Positions 10,661-20,535 of a stretch of DNA of 64,000 nucleotides are shown one piece after another. Made by a program: the position numbers and the translations under genes. Source of the stretch: Sarcophilus harrisii (taxonomy: Eukaryota; Chordata; Mammalia; Dasyuromorphia; Dasyuridae); contig NC_045429.1 in assembly GCF_902635505.1 (NCBI RefSeq), forward strand, positions 131,306,304-131,370,303. The letters are read 5' to 3'. Positions within the stretch are counted from its first letter, which is position 1, and the number at the start of each line of letters is the position of its first letter. The notes beneath the pieces are model-generated. The model had not been told where the DNA came from, did not search any database, and worked only from the letters and a program-made list of their open reading frames with translations.

Positions 10661-11079
10661 CTTAGCATGTCATTGGATTGTTACAGATAGAGATGTGTTA
10701 AGGTACCTAGAAGGAGACTGGAAAAATTATAAGTTCTTTGTGCTCCACTTACTGAAATCCTTTCCTGCCTTCAAGACATTAGTTTTTCCAATTTATTTGT
10801 GCTTTCATCTTCTCTTCTGTTGTTAAGTTTCTTTCAAAATCCTCTATGTGCCTTGATCTAAGATATTACCTGATGATATTTATGAAATCATGGAAAATAA
10901 ACCTGGAAGGGACCTTAAGTATTGTTTACTTCAATTCCCTAATTTTATAAACTTGGAAATGGAGACCTAGGAAAATAAAGAAATTTTCCCCAAATCAAAA
11001 TTGTCCCAGATCTTTTCAGACTCCATGGTTAGAACTAGAGATAACTGACATGTTGGTATACTTATTTCATTTCTTATTT

Positions 11080-11340
11080 TTTAGCTTCCAAACTATATTG
11101 TTGTTCTATGAGTCTCCTCTTAGTCAACACATGCTCTCAGTCTATTTTATTTGGGGAAAGTCATGAGCAACCTTCTTAAGAATATTTAATTCTCACAAAC
11201 CCTTCTCATTTTAAAATATTCATTAGGGGAAGGGGAGTTAATATTTATCATATTAAGTAAATATGATAAATATAAACATGTTGAACACAATGTCAAAATG
11301 TATATAATTATAAGAAAATGTGTTATAATTAGATTCCCCA
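11080..11340. repeat. Duplicon segment A, copy 3 (partial)
   Basis: Third copy of the 120-660 block: 'ttccaaac', 'tttatttggggaaagtcatg', 'agcaaccttcttaagaatat', 'aatgtcaaaatg', 'ataagaaaatgtgtt'. It lies about 1 kb after copy 2, which suggests a local tandem event or a collapsed receptor unit between them. Confidence 0.55.
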
Positions 11341-11459
11341 CTTAACTTTTGTAAGTGTTTAAAACTAGACAGAAGATCTTCATAAGAGCCATAGAAGAAA
11401 AAAAAAACAATGAAACATTAATTATGTTTCTCTGTTCACCTTTTTTTGTCAAAGCTTCC

Positions 11460-11720
11460 CCCCCACACACTTTAAAAGAGATCTTTATGCCTTTCTCATT
11501 CACTGTTTTTTTTAAATTCTGAGTTCCAAATTCTATCCCTCTCTCCCTCCTTTCACCAATCCAAGCAGTAAACAATCTGATATAGGTTATGCATGTGCAA
11601 TCATGTAAAACTTTTCTATATTAGTCATTTTATTATTTTCCTCAATTACCCCAAACAACAAATTTTAACATTCTTTTTTTTTAAAGTTCCAAATTTTACT
11701 TTTCCTTTCTATACTTCATT
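11460..11720 (-). mobile_element. L1 3'-UTR remnant, reverse
   Basis: 'gagttccaaattctatccct', 'ctctccctcctttcaccaat', 'gtaaacaatctgatataggt', 'caatcatgtaaaac' are shared with the reverse L1 at 2215-3310. Confidence 0.6.
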
Positions 11721-11739
11721 TAGATATCACTTGAATCAT

Positions 11740-12235
11740 GTGGATTCATGGGATCATGGGAATTAGGATAGAAAAGTCCATGCATAGCATCTAATTCAAT
11801 TCTCTAATTTTACAAATTCAGACATTTAGATGAAGGGAAACAAAGTTACTTGCCTATAGAACTCAGTTAAGATAGTTTAAAAATAGGAGGTCTTTTCTTA
11901 AGAAGGCTGCTCAAGTCTTGCCCCAAATAAAATAGAAGCAGCATATACTAAATAAAAGGAGACTTCACAAAGCAAAAATAGTAAAAAATGAGCCTGTTGA
12001 AATTCACACATGCTAGTGGAAGTATATTTTCTTTTACAAAGGGTCTCGCTAAAAACAGAGATCATTCTTTTACAACCTTAGTTTAAGTGTTTCAAACTAA
12101 TTGAGGGGTTGCTTTTTCTACTTAGATTATAATAACGACTTCTCCAGGCCTCAATTTCCTCATTAGTCAAATGAAGAGGCTGAATTGAATTGGATGGCCT
12201 CTGAGGTCTCTAATACACCGATCCTGTAATGATAG
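11740..12235. repeat. MIR/THER-like fragments
   Basis: 11745-11880 has 'gggatcatgggaat' and 'ctaattttacaaattc'. 12130-12235 has 'ggcctcaatttcctcattag', 'ggatggcctctgaggtctct' and 'ccgatcctgtaatgat'. The DNA between carries no recognisable gene. Confidence 0.45.
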
Positions 12236-12536
12236 TTGTGTGGAACTAGAAAAGCATTATCCCAGAGGAAAAATATTTTCCTTCCCCAGGGCTTCCTTGG
12301 GCAGGCCACAAAGGCCTGTTCAATACAAAAATATTTGAACTTGAAACCTAATGAACAAAATTCTAATAGAAAAATAAATTCTGAATTTGGATCCTGGGAA
12401 TATATTTTCTTCTCCATTCCATCACCCCTCTGCTATCCCAGTAGAAGAATCAGATTATTTATTCCTCATCCCTTTCCCTCTGAAGAGTAGGAATGGAATC
12501 TCACTCAGCTCCCAACCTCTTGTCCGAGACAGACAG

Positions 12537-12726
12537 AATGGGGCAAGTTAGGTGGTGCAGTAGACAGAGCACCAGCCCTGAAGTCAGGAGGACCTGAATT
12601 CTGGTCTCAGATTCTTAATACTTCCTAGCTGTGTGACCCTGGGCAAGTCACTTCATTCTAATTGCCTGACCCCAAATAATTAAATACATAAATAATCTAA
12701 AAAAAGAAAGAAAGAAAAAAGAACCA
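12537..12726 (+). mobile_element. WALLSI/WSINE-type SINE with target duplication
   Basis: Body has 'agttaggtggtgcagtagac', 'ccctgaagtcaggaggacct', 'ctagctgtgtgaccctgggc' and an A-rich tail with AAAG repeats. Near-identical flanks ('agacagacagaatgggg' before, 'agacagatggaatgggg' after) look like target-site duplications. The + strand holds the pol III box A/B order. Confidence 0.8.
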
Positions 12727-12739
12727 AGACAGATGGAAT

Positions 12740-13177
12740 GGGGATAGGTGAGGAATGGAGATTACAGGTGGTGGAAGAGCCAACAGTAAAACAAAAGAGG
12801 GTATAAGAGTGGGGTGCTTACTTGAAGCTTCCCCCCATCTCCTAATTCTAATTCTAATCTCCTTTTCTCCTAATTTTCTTCTCCTAATTCTCCTAAATTT
12901 CTTCCTAAATTCTCACTTCTCTTAACATGGCCATCTTTTTTTTTTTTTTTAAACAAAGTTCCAGGATTCTTTCAATCTCCTTTCCTTTCCATCCTTACCA
13001 GCCAGAGCTTCTATTTAGTGTCTCTCTTCTCTACTGCAGAATGGAAACATAAATCCAATTCATTTATTAGATTAAATGCAAATTTCTTATAACACCCTAA
13101 GAAAGATGTTAGGATGAAATCAGGCACTGACCCTGCCCTCAAAGAACTTAAAATCTGTTAGGGAACTATAGTCTATG
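12740..13177. other. Pyrimidine-rich DNA and MAR1-like fragment
   Basis: 12830-12935 is a C/T-rich stretch with repeated 'ctcctaattct' units. 13060-13170 carries a MAR1-like piece ('gaaatcaggcactgaccctg', 'ccctcaaagaacttaaaatc') that abuts the receptor fragment. Confidence 0.45.
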
Positions 13178-13465
13178 CTTTGGTTCCTATTTCTGTCAAG
13201 ACTTTGAAAGAATTTTACTGATATTACCTGAGTTTCAGAATGAAAGCTGAGTTTTTTTCAATATTGTTTATATTTTAAAATTTATTATCCTGTATTAATA
13301 ATACTATCACCTGATTGTCTATTTGGTGCTTGGTTCAGGGAGTAGAGAGTCAGGAAGTCCTTGAAAGATATATTGTAAAAGGTCTCTGAGAATATAACCA
13401 TGTCCGAGTGAGAGAAAAATACCTGGGCACTTCAAAAACAGTGCCCTTCTCAGAACCACTTGTAG
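13178..13465 (+). pseudogene. MRGPR pseudogene fragment (TM6, TM7 and C-tail)
   Basis: Decayed last third of a receptor. 'ttggttcctatttctgtcaa' matches the TM6 coding DNA of the third receptor, then 'tactgatattacctgagttt', 'ttatcctgtattaataatac', 'ttgtctatttggtgcttggt' (TM7) and 'acctgggcacttcaaaaaca' (tail). The tail resembles the receptor at 25886-26891 more than either intact gene. Frame is lost through small indels and in-frame stops, and everything before TM6 is missing. It lies 360 bases upstream of receptor 2, so one duplication unit has been deleted down to this remnant. The flank after it (13470-13590) is paralogous to the flank after receptor 2 (14860-14965). Confidence 0.85.
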
Positions 13466-13754
13466 ATTCTCAGATAGGGAAAAAAAAGATTATTGCCTGT
13501 CCTTACAATTTTCAAAAATTCTTTTTGCACCTCTTAAGGAAAGAACAGGCTTAAAAAGTATTGTAAACATATGTCCTGGTGGGGCTGTCTTTACTGCTCC
13601 TAGTCCAATCCATTCACTACCTTCTAATCCTCTTCTATAATAGATGCTGGAAAATGGTTTAACTTATTTTTATAAAGTCTTAAATTTATTAGTAATGTCA
13701 CCCACTATGCAGATGACAGATGATGATTTAATAATTAAATAGTATTAAATATCA

Positions 13755-13821
13755 TCTACATATATACTATTTTTTATTTCTGCTGACAGGTATGATGAGG
13801 AGAATGGATGGTTTCTAGATA
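13755..13821 (+). promoter_or_regulatory. 3' splice site and 5' leader of receptor 2
   Basis: 'tttttatttctgctgacag' with AG at 13788-13789, then 32 bases of leader ending 'gata' before the ATG. Position and sequence match the equivalent sites before receptors 1 and 3. Confidence 0.7.
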
Positions 13822-14781
13822 ATGGTACTGTCCTCAACCAGCAGACTTACTATGGAGTTCATACCAGATGCCCTGAGCCCTATGAATGGGTCTTTTTCAA
13901 ATTCACAATCAGCTGAAATTATCTCAACTTATGTCTCTCTGCTCATCACCCTGTTGGGTACAGCTGGCAATGGATTTGTCATCTGGTTTCTCATCTTCCA
14001 TTTCAACAAGAACCCTTTCACTGTTTATATCCTTCACCTCTCAATTGCTGACTTGACTTTCCTTCTTTGTACATTTACTATTGATACAGGAAAAATAATT
14101 TGCTACTATTTAAATATTCAATCATTTGAGCTGCAGTTATTTCTGACTATTTTTTATATTTTGATTTTGTTTGGCTACAACACTGGCTTTTACCTCCTGA
14201 CAGCCATCAGTGTAGAAAGGTGTCTGTCGGTCCTTTACCCAATTTGGTACAAATTCCAACGTCTGAAGCACCAATCTGCAACTGTCTGTACCTTGCTGTG
14301 GATACTCTCTGTTTTTGTGAGCAACTTAGAATGTTTTGTTTGTATTTGGTCAGAAAAGTCCAGATTGCCTTTTAGAATTTGCACTGTTGTGGAAATATAT
14401 TTGCTTATCTTGAACTTCCTCGTGTTTGCCCCTCTCATGGTTTTCTCAAACTTGATCCTCTTTTTCAAGGTCTTCTGCAACCTGAAACACCACCAACCAG
14501 CCAAGCTTTATATCATCATCATCACCACAGTTATTCTATTCCTTCTCTTTGCTATGCCTTTAAGAGTCTTGGTGATGATGTATAACTTTGAAGAAGAAAA
14601 CTATGAAACTCTGGGATTTTTATATCCATATTTGAATATATTATCTGTTATCAGTAGTACTGTCAACCCAATTGTCTACTTGGTGGTTGGTGGACTCGGG
14701 AGACGGAAGACTAGGAACTCTCTGAAAGACACACTGCGAAAGGTATTTGAGGATAAGCCACATTCAAGAGTGGGATCATAG
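13822..14781 (+). CDS. MRGPRH-like: Mas-related G-protein-coupled receptor, MRGPRH/MAS1-like (receptor 2)
   Basis: Intact 319-residue paralogue of receptor 1. Landmarks: N22-G-S glycosylation site, TM1 N50, TM2 'LSIADL' with D77, 'FGYNTGFYLLTAIS' in TM3, 'ERC' at 132-134, 'VFAPLMVFSN' in TM5, 'QPAKLY' then 'FAMPLRV' in TM6, 'NPIVY' at 282-286, and 'FEDKPH' in the tail. C174 and C187 occupy the TM4-ECL2 cysteine positions. The second intracellular loop reads 'WYKFQRLKHQS' where receptor 1 has 'WYQCQRPKHQS', and the extracellular loops differ most, as expected if ligand preference has diverged. Start: this ATG sits at the place conserved in all three paralogues; an in-frame Met at residue 11 is an alternative. 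A pseudogene fragment precedes it, and an L2 element follows. Confidence 0.93.
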   Translation: MVLSSTSRLTMEFIPDALSPMNGSFSNSQSAEIISTYVSLLITLLGTAGNGFVIWFLIFHFNKNPFTVYILHLSIADLTFLLCTFTIDTGKIICYYLNIQSFELQLFLTIFYILILFGYNTGFYLLTAISVERCLSVLYPIWYKFQRLKHQSATVCTLLWILSVFVSNLECFVCIWSEKSRLPFRICTVVEIYLLILNFLVFAPLMVFSNLILFFKVFCNLKHHQPAKLYIIIITTVILFLLFAMPLRVLVMMYNFEEENYETLGFLYPYLNILSVISSTVNPIVYLVVGGLGRRKTRNSLKDTLRKVFEDKPHSRVGS

Positions 14782-15054
14782 ATCAAAAATTCACACACAA
14801 ATTCAGTGTCCCTCGCTGGAAACAAAACCTATTCCATATCAAATTAAGATTACCTAGAAAGTATATTCTGATCAGGGTAAGAAAAGATTGCTGCCTATAT
14901 GAATAATCAACTTATAAAATTCTTTTTGCATTTTCTAGGGAAGGTATTGTAAACATACACACAAATATATACTATATATACATATACATACTCTCCTTAA
15001 ACCATTCCACCTCCTCTAATCTGAGTCTCCATCCTAGACAATGGGAAATAGTTT
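14782..15054. other. 3' flank of receptor 2
   Basis: 14860-14965 ('ggtaagaaaagattgctgcc', 'attctttttgcattttct', 'gtattgtaaacata') is paralogous to 13470-13590 after the pseudogene fragment, and in part to 26945-27180 after receptor 3. 14955-14990 is an AC/AT simple repeat. No AATAAA is seen. Confidence 0.5.
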
Positions 15055-16430
15055 TGATTATTTTTAAAAGATTTGCCCTGGAAACCCTCCTCTATCTCTT
15101 ATTTCTGACTAGTTGTTATTTCCTTGTAGGCGAAGTCTGACTTTTTTGTCTTTTTAATCCTCACTTTTTTTTCTTTTGATCTCATTCATTTCCATAGGCT
15201 CCATTATCATACAGCAGCAGCAGATTCTCAAATTTATATATCTAGCCTTCATCTATCTTCTGACTTCAAGTCCCATGTCACCAATTGTCACCTAGACATC
15301 TCAAATTTAACACTGCCAACACAGAACTTGCTGTCTTTCCTTGTAGATTTTTTTGCCTCTCAATTTCTGTGGATATCAGCATTCAAATCACCCAGATTCA
15401 AGTCACCCATCCTTGAAGAGAGCCTTTCCTCAGCCTTCTTCCAGCTTCTTTCTCCTCCTCTCATAAAAAAGCAATGTGATATACCTGATAGGCCACTGGA
15501 CTTGCACTTAGGAGGCAATGGATTCAAATCTCACCTCAGACACTTAAGAAATCCTGGACAAGTCACTTAACTTGTCTGTCTTTATCTACAAAAATACAGC
15601 ATTGGACTTAATGGCCCATAAGGACCCTTAATTCTAAACCTATGATCCTATGACTTTAAGTCTTCATTTTTCCCTTGCCCTCAAGTTGAATGTGATCAAC
15701 CCCCTTAATCATCTTCCTATCCACTGAGATGGCAAATATCAATTTTATTTCTACACTATCTCTTGTATGCATCCTGTTCTTTCTACTCATATATTCTCAA
15801 CACAATTCAGACCTTCTTACCTAGACTATACAGTAGCCTCCTAACTAATTACTCTTCCTGCTTTTAATTTGTCCAATTTGTCCTCCACAAGGTGGCCAAT
15901 TGATGGTGCTAAAGTACAGATCTGATTATGTTACTCAGGCTGTTATAGTGGCTTCCTGTTGTCTCTAAGAAAATAAATCCTCCTCCTTGACATTCGAAGC
16001 TCATTAAAAGTGTTTCCAGTCTTTCCAAATTAATTTCAAAATGCACTCCCCTTCTCCACACACCTCTATTTTCTAGGCAATCTAGTCAATTTGCTATTTC
16101 CCATATAAGATATTTCCTTTCCCACCTTAATGCCTTTGCATATGCTCTTCCTATAGAATCTCCCCTCCCTCTCATGAAGGCCCAAACCTCCTTCCAGGTT
16201 TAGCTTAATTGCTGCCTCTGGTATGAAAGGTATTCTGAAGCCCCTTCACCTAAGTCAGTAGTATTTTCATTCTGCTCATAAAAGTGACTTTTATATATTG
16301 TGTATTTCATTACCTGTGTTCATGATGTTCAGAATGTAAGTGCTTTGAGAACAGGAATTGCTTCAATTTTGTCTTTTTATCTCATATATTTATCACAGCA
16401 GCTAGCAAGGATTGGTGTCTTTTGATAAAT
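15055..16430 (+). mobile_element. L2 LINE, ORF2 end and 3' tail
   Basis: Long decayed L2: 'gattctcaaatttatatatc' (15220), 'atgtcaccaattgtcaccta', 'agtacagatctgattatgtt' (15914), 'agtggcttcctgttgtctct', 'ttccaggtttagcttaattg', ending with 'atgtaagtgctttgagaaca'. A SINE splits it at 15468-15660. The frame at 15328-15570 is a shadow of these repeats. Confidence 0.7.
15468..15660 (+). mobile_element. SINE inside L2
   Basis: 'ggccactggacttgcactta', 'ggattcaaatctcacctcag', 'caagtcacttaacttgtctg', then a THER-like end 'attctaaacctatgatccta'. This is a tRNA-SINE/MIR hybrid layout. Confidence 0.6.
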
Positions 16431-16584
16431 GTCTTACAAAAGAAAATTACTGAATTTTGTTTTTTGCTGCAAAGACTTCCAAAGCACATTTTTTTCTTTT
16501 TAAATTGTTTTTGTTTTTACATTGCCTACACATTCTCCTATATATCTTTTCTCCAAAAATTAACTTTACGAGGAATTTTAATTT

Positions 16585-16800
16585 TTTTTTAATTAAAGCT
16601 TTTTATTTTCAAAACATATTCATGGGTAATTCTTCAACATTAACCCTTGCAAAACCTTGTGCTCCAATTTTTCATGAGGGTTGTTTTTAAAAGAAAAAAG
16701 AGAAAATCAGCAAAACCAATCAATACATCAAAAAAAATCTAAATTACACGTGCCACACCCATGAGTCCTCACCTCTCCAAAATGTAGAGGGAAGTGTCTT
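16585..16800 (-). mobile_element. L1 3'-UTR, reverse
   Basis: 'aaagctttttattttcaaaa', 'atgggtaattcttcaacatt' and 'aacccttgcaaaaccttgtg' are the reverse complement of the L1 tail at 21860-21930. Confidence 0.65.
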
Positions 16801-17039
16801 CTCTCATCTCTTCTTTGGAATCAAAAGTGTTCTTTAGAATTTCACATCATTCACTTTGTTATTATTGTTCAACACAGTAAAAGTAAACTCAAGGCTTTCC
16901 CACAGCCTAAGGAAGAAAAAAAAGCCAGCAATCCTAAAGAATCTATTAAAACTAAGGATGAGGGAAGTTGAGATGTTCTTGGTTTTTCTGGAAATCACCA
17001 TCCAGATTAGGATTTGGAAGTATGCTAAATCCTCTGAAG

Positions 17040-17285
17040 GCAAGTAAATGACATAATGGATAGAATACCCAGCCTGGAGTCTGGAGGACCTGAATTCAAA
17101 TCTGGCCTTAGACACTTACCCTGAGCAAATCACTTAACCCTATTTGCCTCAGTTTCTTCATCTGTAAAATGAAATAGAAAAGGAAATGACCAACCACTCC
17201 AGTATCTTTGCCAAGAAAATCCCAAAAGAGGTCATGAAGAGTCAGACACTACTAAAATGAGTGACCAAAAATGACAACAAAATCA
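17040..17285 (+). mobile_element. tRNA-derived SINE with long 3' tail
   Basis: 'taatggatagaatacccagc', 'ctggaggacctgaattcaaa', 'cctcagtttcttcatctgta', 'aaccactccagtatctttgc', 'tcatgaagagtcagacacta'. Near full length, same subfamily as 23722-23970. Confidence 0.8.
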
Positions 17286-17529
17286 ATTCTTTGAGCAGTC
17301 AGAACCTCCCACAAAATTGATGTTCTTTACAAACTATGCAATGTCTTCACCTTTTGTCTCATTATTATTTTAAAATGTGATTTGGAAATTTGATTAGTAG
17401 AGAAAATTATTGTCCATAATCTCTATTCCTATAATTACTTGTAAAATTTAATAAATATATCTGTAGGTAATTTACCTGAAGTTCAGAGTGGTCTCTTTCT
17501 TCCACTAAGCATAATGAACAGTGACATTT

Positions 17530-17695
17530 CTCCAAAAATATGTGGCGCAGTGGATAGAGCACTATCCTTTAAGTCAGGAGGACCTGAGGTCAAATCTGGT
17601 CTCAGACACTTAACACTTCCTACCTGTGTGACCCTGGGCAAGTCACTTAACCCCAATTACCTCAGCAAAAACAAACAAACAGACAAAAAGAAAAT
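17530..17695 (+). mobile_element. WALLSI/WSINE-type SINE
   Basis: 'atgtggcgcagtggatagag' (box A), 'gtcaaatctggtctcagaca' (box B area), 'tgtgaccctgggcaagtcac', and an AAAC-rich tail. It stands directly against the L1 that follows. Confidence 0.85.
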
Positions 17696-18975
17696 GTAAC
17701 CACAAGAAGAAAGCAATTTGTGACCCAAGAAAACTAAAGTACATTAGGGAATGCAAAGTGGATAATTTTGATTATATTAAGTTAAAAAGATTTTGTATCT
17801 TAAAAAATCAATGCAGACAAGATTAGAAGGGAAGCAATAAACTGGGAAAAAATTTACATCCAAGGCTTCTGATAAAGGTCTCATTTCTAAAATATATACA
17901 GAATTGACTCACATTTATAAGAATTCAAGCCATTCTCCAACTGATAAATGGTCAAAGGATATGAACAATTTTCAGATAAAGAAATTTAAATTATTTCTAG
18001 TCATATGAAAAAATGCTATAAATCACTGTTGGTCAGAGAAGTGCAAATTAAAACAACTCTGAGATACCACTACACATCTCTTAGAAATTGACTAAGACAA
18101 CAGGAAGAAATAATGATAAATGTTGGAGGGGATGTGAAAAGACTGGGACACTAATACATCATTGGTGGAGTTGTGAACTGATCCAACATTCTGGAGAGCA
18201 ATTTGGAACTGTGCCCCAAGGACTATCAAACTGTGCATATCTTTTGATCAGCAGTGTTTCTACTGGCTTATATCCCAAAAAAGTCATAAAAAAGGGAAAA
18301 GGACCCATATGTGCAAAAATGTTTGTAGCAGCTCTTTTTATTATAGTGGCAAGAAACTGGAAACTGAGTGGATGCCCATCAATTGGAGAATGGCTGAATA
18401 AGTTATGGCATATGAATGTTATGGAATATTATTGTTCTGTAAGAAATTATAACCAGGCTTATTTCAGAAAAGCCTGGAAAGACTTACATGAACTGATGCT
18501 AAGTGAAGTGAGCATAACCAAGAGAACATTGTATACGGCAACAACAAGATTAATTCTGTTGGACATGGCTCTTTTTCAGCAATTAGGTAATTCAGGCCAA
18601 TTTCAATAGACTTGTGATGGAGAGAGCCATCTGCATCCAGAGAGAGGCGTGTGGGGACTGAATATGGATCACAACAGAGTTATTTTCATCTTTTTTTGTG
18701 TGTGGTGTTGTTTGTTTGCTTATTTTTTCCCTCTCTTTCTTTTTCCCTTTTGATTTTTTTTTTTTTTTTTTTTTTTGCTTAGCATGATAAATATGGAAAT
18801 ATGTTTAGAAGAACTGCACACGTTTAATACTGGACTTTCTTACTTATCTTGGGGAGGAGTGAAGAGGAAGGAGAGGGAGAAAATTCTGAAACACAAGGTA
18901 TTGCAAAGGTGAATGTTGAAAACTATCTTTGTATGTATTTGGAAAAATATCATTAAAAAAAAAAAAGAAAGGAAG
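17696..18975 (+). mobile_element. L1, 5'-truncated, ORF2 C-terminus and 3' UTR
   Basis: Older L1 copy. ORF2 end: 'KWDNFDYIKLK'-like start near 17756, then 18088-18609 with 'CWRGCEKTGTLIHHWWSC', the L1 Cys/His motif, and 'ARNWKLSGCPSIGEWLNKLW'. The 3' UTR has T runs and a purine-rich end. 'gtaaccacaag' before and 'ataaccacagg' after are likely target duplications. The 173-codon frame is an L1 fragment, not a host gene. Confidence 0.85.
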
Positions 18976-18989
18976 GAAATATAACCACA

Positions 18990-19375
18990 GGTAAACAGAG
19001 AAAAGGTCTCAGAACCTTCCAATAAGGAGGGGTAGGGGTAGGAAAATTCTAGTCACTCAGCTCTTCAATATATTTCCTCAGCAATATTAGAAAGTACTGT
19101 GTTACTAAACTGCAAAAAGAATATTATAACAAAGTTAAAAGGCTCTCTGCAAAACACAAAATCAAAATATGTCTTTTTTTAACCTTATAATAGCCGAATT
19201 TCATGCTGAAGCTATCGAAATTTTATTTTCTCATTTGTTTGTCAAGCAATCCATTTTGTCAAAAATCTAACCCATTATTTAGAGGTCCAATATTTTACCT
19301 TCAAAACTGATTTCAATAATCTTGTGTTACATAAACCTGGGAAAAGCAAATTAATTGAGAAAAGACTATATATTT
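18990..19375. repeat. Duplicon segment D, copy 1
   Basis: Paralogous to 40390-40810: 'tctcagaaccttccaataag' against 'tcttagaaccatccaataag'; 'tagaaagtactgtgttacta' against 'tggaaagtggcatgttccta'; 'tcatgctgaagctatc' against 'tcatgctaaagttgtc'. Non-coding. Confidence 0.65.
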
Positions 19376-19389
19376 ATTCTACATACAAC

Positions 19390-19625
19390 ACAGTAGGTCT
19401 GGAGTCAGGAAGACCTGAATTCAAATACAGCTTCAGATACTTTTTAGCTGTGTGCTTGTCAAGTCACTTAACTTCTGTTTACCTCAGTTTCCTCATCTGA
19501 AAAATGAAGATAATAGCAACACCTATTTCAGAGGGTTGTTATGAGGATCAAATGACATAATATTTACAAAGCATTTAGCACAATGCCTGGCATGTAGTAG
19601 GTGCTATATAAAGGTTTATTCCTTT
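19390..19625 (+). repeat. THER/MIR-type SINE
   Basis: 'ggagtcaggaagacctgaat', 'cctcagtttcctcatctgaa', 'gagggttgttatgaggatca', 'atgcctggcatgtagtaggt', 'gctatataaagg'. Close to full length. Confidence 0.75.
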
Positions 19626-19839
19626 TTTTTCCTTTTGTTTCCCTTCCCTTGCCAGTAAAACTGAAATCAGATTGTTAAAAATTGGTTTAGGGCAACGTCT
19701 TGTAGCACATACTAAAAGTTCCAAAGAGAAATTTTACTTAAACATAAAAGGACATGTCATTTTTTTTTTCATGGAGAAAAAGAGATAAATGTATTTTTCA
19801 TACTTCTGGCTAGAGGAAGATATTAACTTTTAATCTTTA

Positions 19840-20535
19840 TTTTTTTTCTCAATTACATGGAAACCAAAATTGTTAACATATTCATTTTTTTTAAAATTTT
19901 GAATTCAAAATTTTTTTTCTTTCCTTCTTCAATCACCTCCTTAAACAGAGAAGAAATTTAATATAGATGCTACATGTACAATCATGCAAAACAGACCAAA
20001 AAAAACCCACCCCAAAATAGTGAAACTTTTTTCCCCTGAGGCATTTGGGGTTAAGTGACTTGCCCAGGGTCACATATCCAGGAAGTGTTAAGTGTTGAGA
20101 TCACATTTGAACCCAGATCCTCCTGACTTCAGGGCTGGTAATAGTGAAACTTTTTTTTTTTTTTTAAGACTTTTAATCTTTATTCAGATGATACCAGTTC
20201 CTTCTCTAAAAGTAGATAGTATTTTTTTTTATCACAAGTACTTTGGAATTGTTTTTTTATTGCTGTATTATAAAGAATAGATGTGTCATTCACAGTTGAT
20301 CTTCATACTATATTGTTATGACTGTATACAATGGTGTCCTGGTTCTGCTCACTTCACTTTGCATCAAGTTCATGTGAGCCTTTCCAAGTTTTTCTGAAAT
20401 CAGTCTACTAGTCATTTCCTATAACATAGGAGTATTTTGTTACAATAACATACCACAACTTGGTCAGACATTTCCCAACTGATAGACATCCCCTCAATTT
20501 TCAATTCTTTGCCACCTCAAAGAGAGCTGCTATAG
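19840..20535 (-). mobile_element. L1 3' end, reverse, with SINE insertion
   Basis: Reverse L1: 'caattacatggaaaccaaaa', 'gaattcaaaattttttttct', 'caatcatgcaaaacagacc', resuming at 20166 with 'cagttgatcttcatactata', 'ctgctcacttcactttgcat', 'ccaactgatagacatcccct'. A reverse SINE occupies about 20028-20150. Confidence 0.75.
20028..20150 (-). mobile_element. SINE fragment, reverse, inside L1
   Basis: 'ggggttaagtgacttgccca', 'gggtcacatatccaggaagt', 'cagatcctcctgacttcagg'. 'atagtgaaactttttt' occurs on both sides and is the target duplication. Confidence 0.8.

Noticed and set aside
12540-12700. Possible tRNA gene, because box A and box B are visible
   Set aside because: Part of a tRNA-derived SINE family with A-rich tail and target duplication; no cloverleaf is seen.
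14235-14504. - strand frame inside receptor 2 (also 26300-26569 inside receptor 3)
   Set aside because: Shadow frame caused by conserved receptor codons; present in both paralogues for that reason only.
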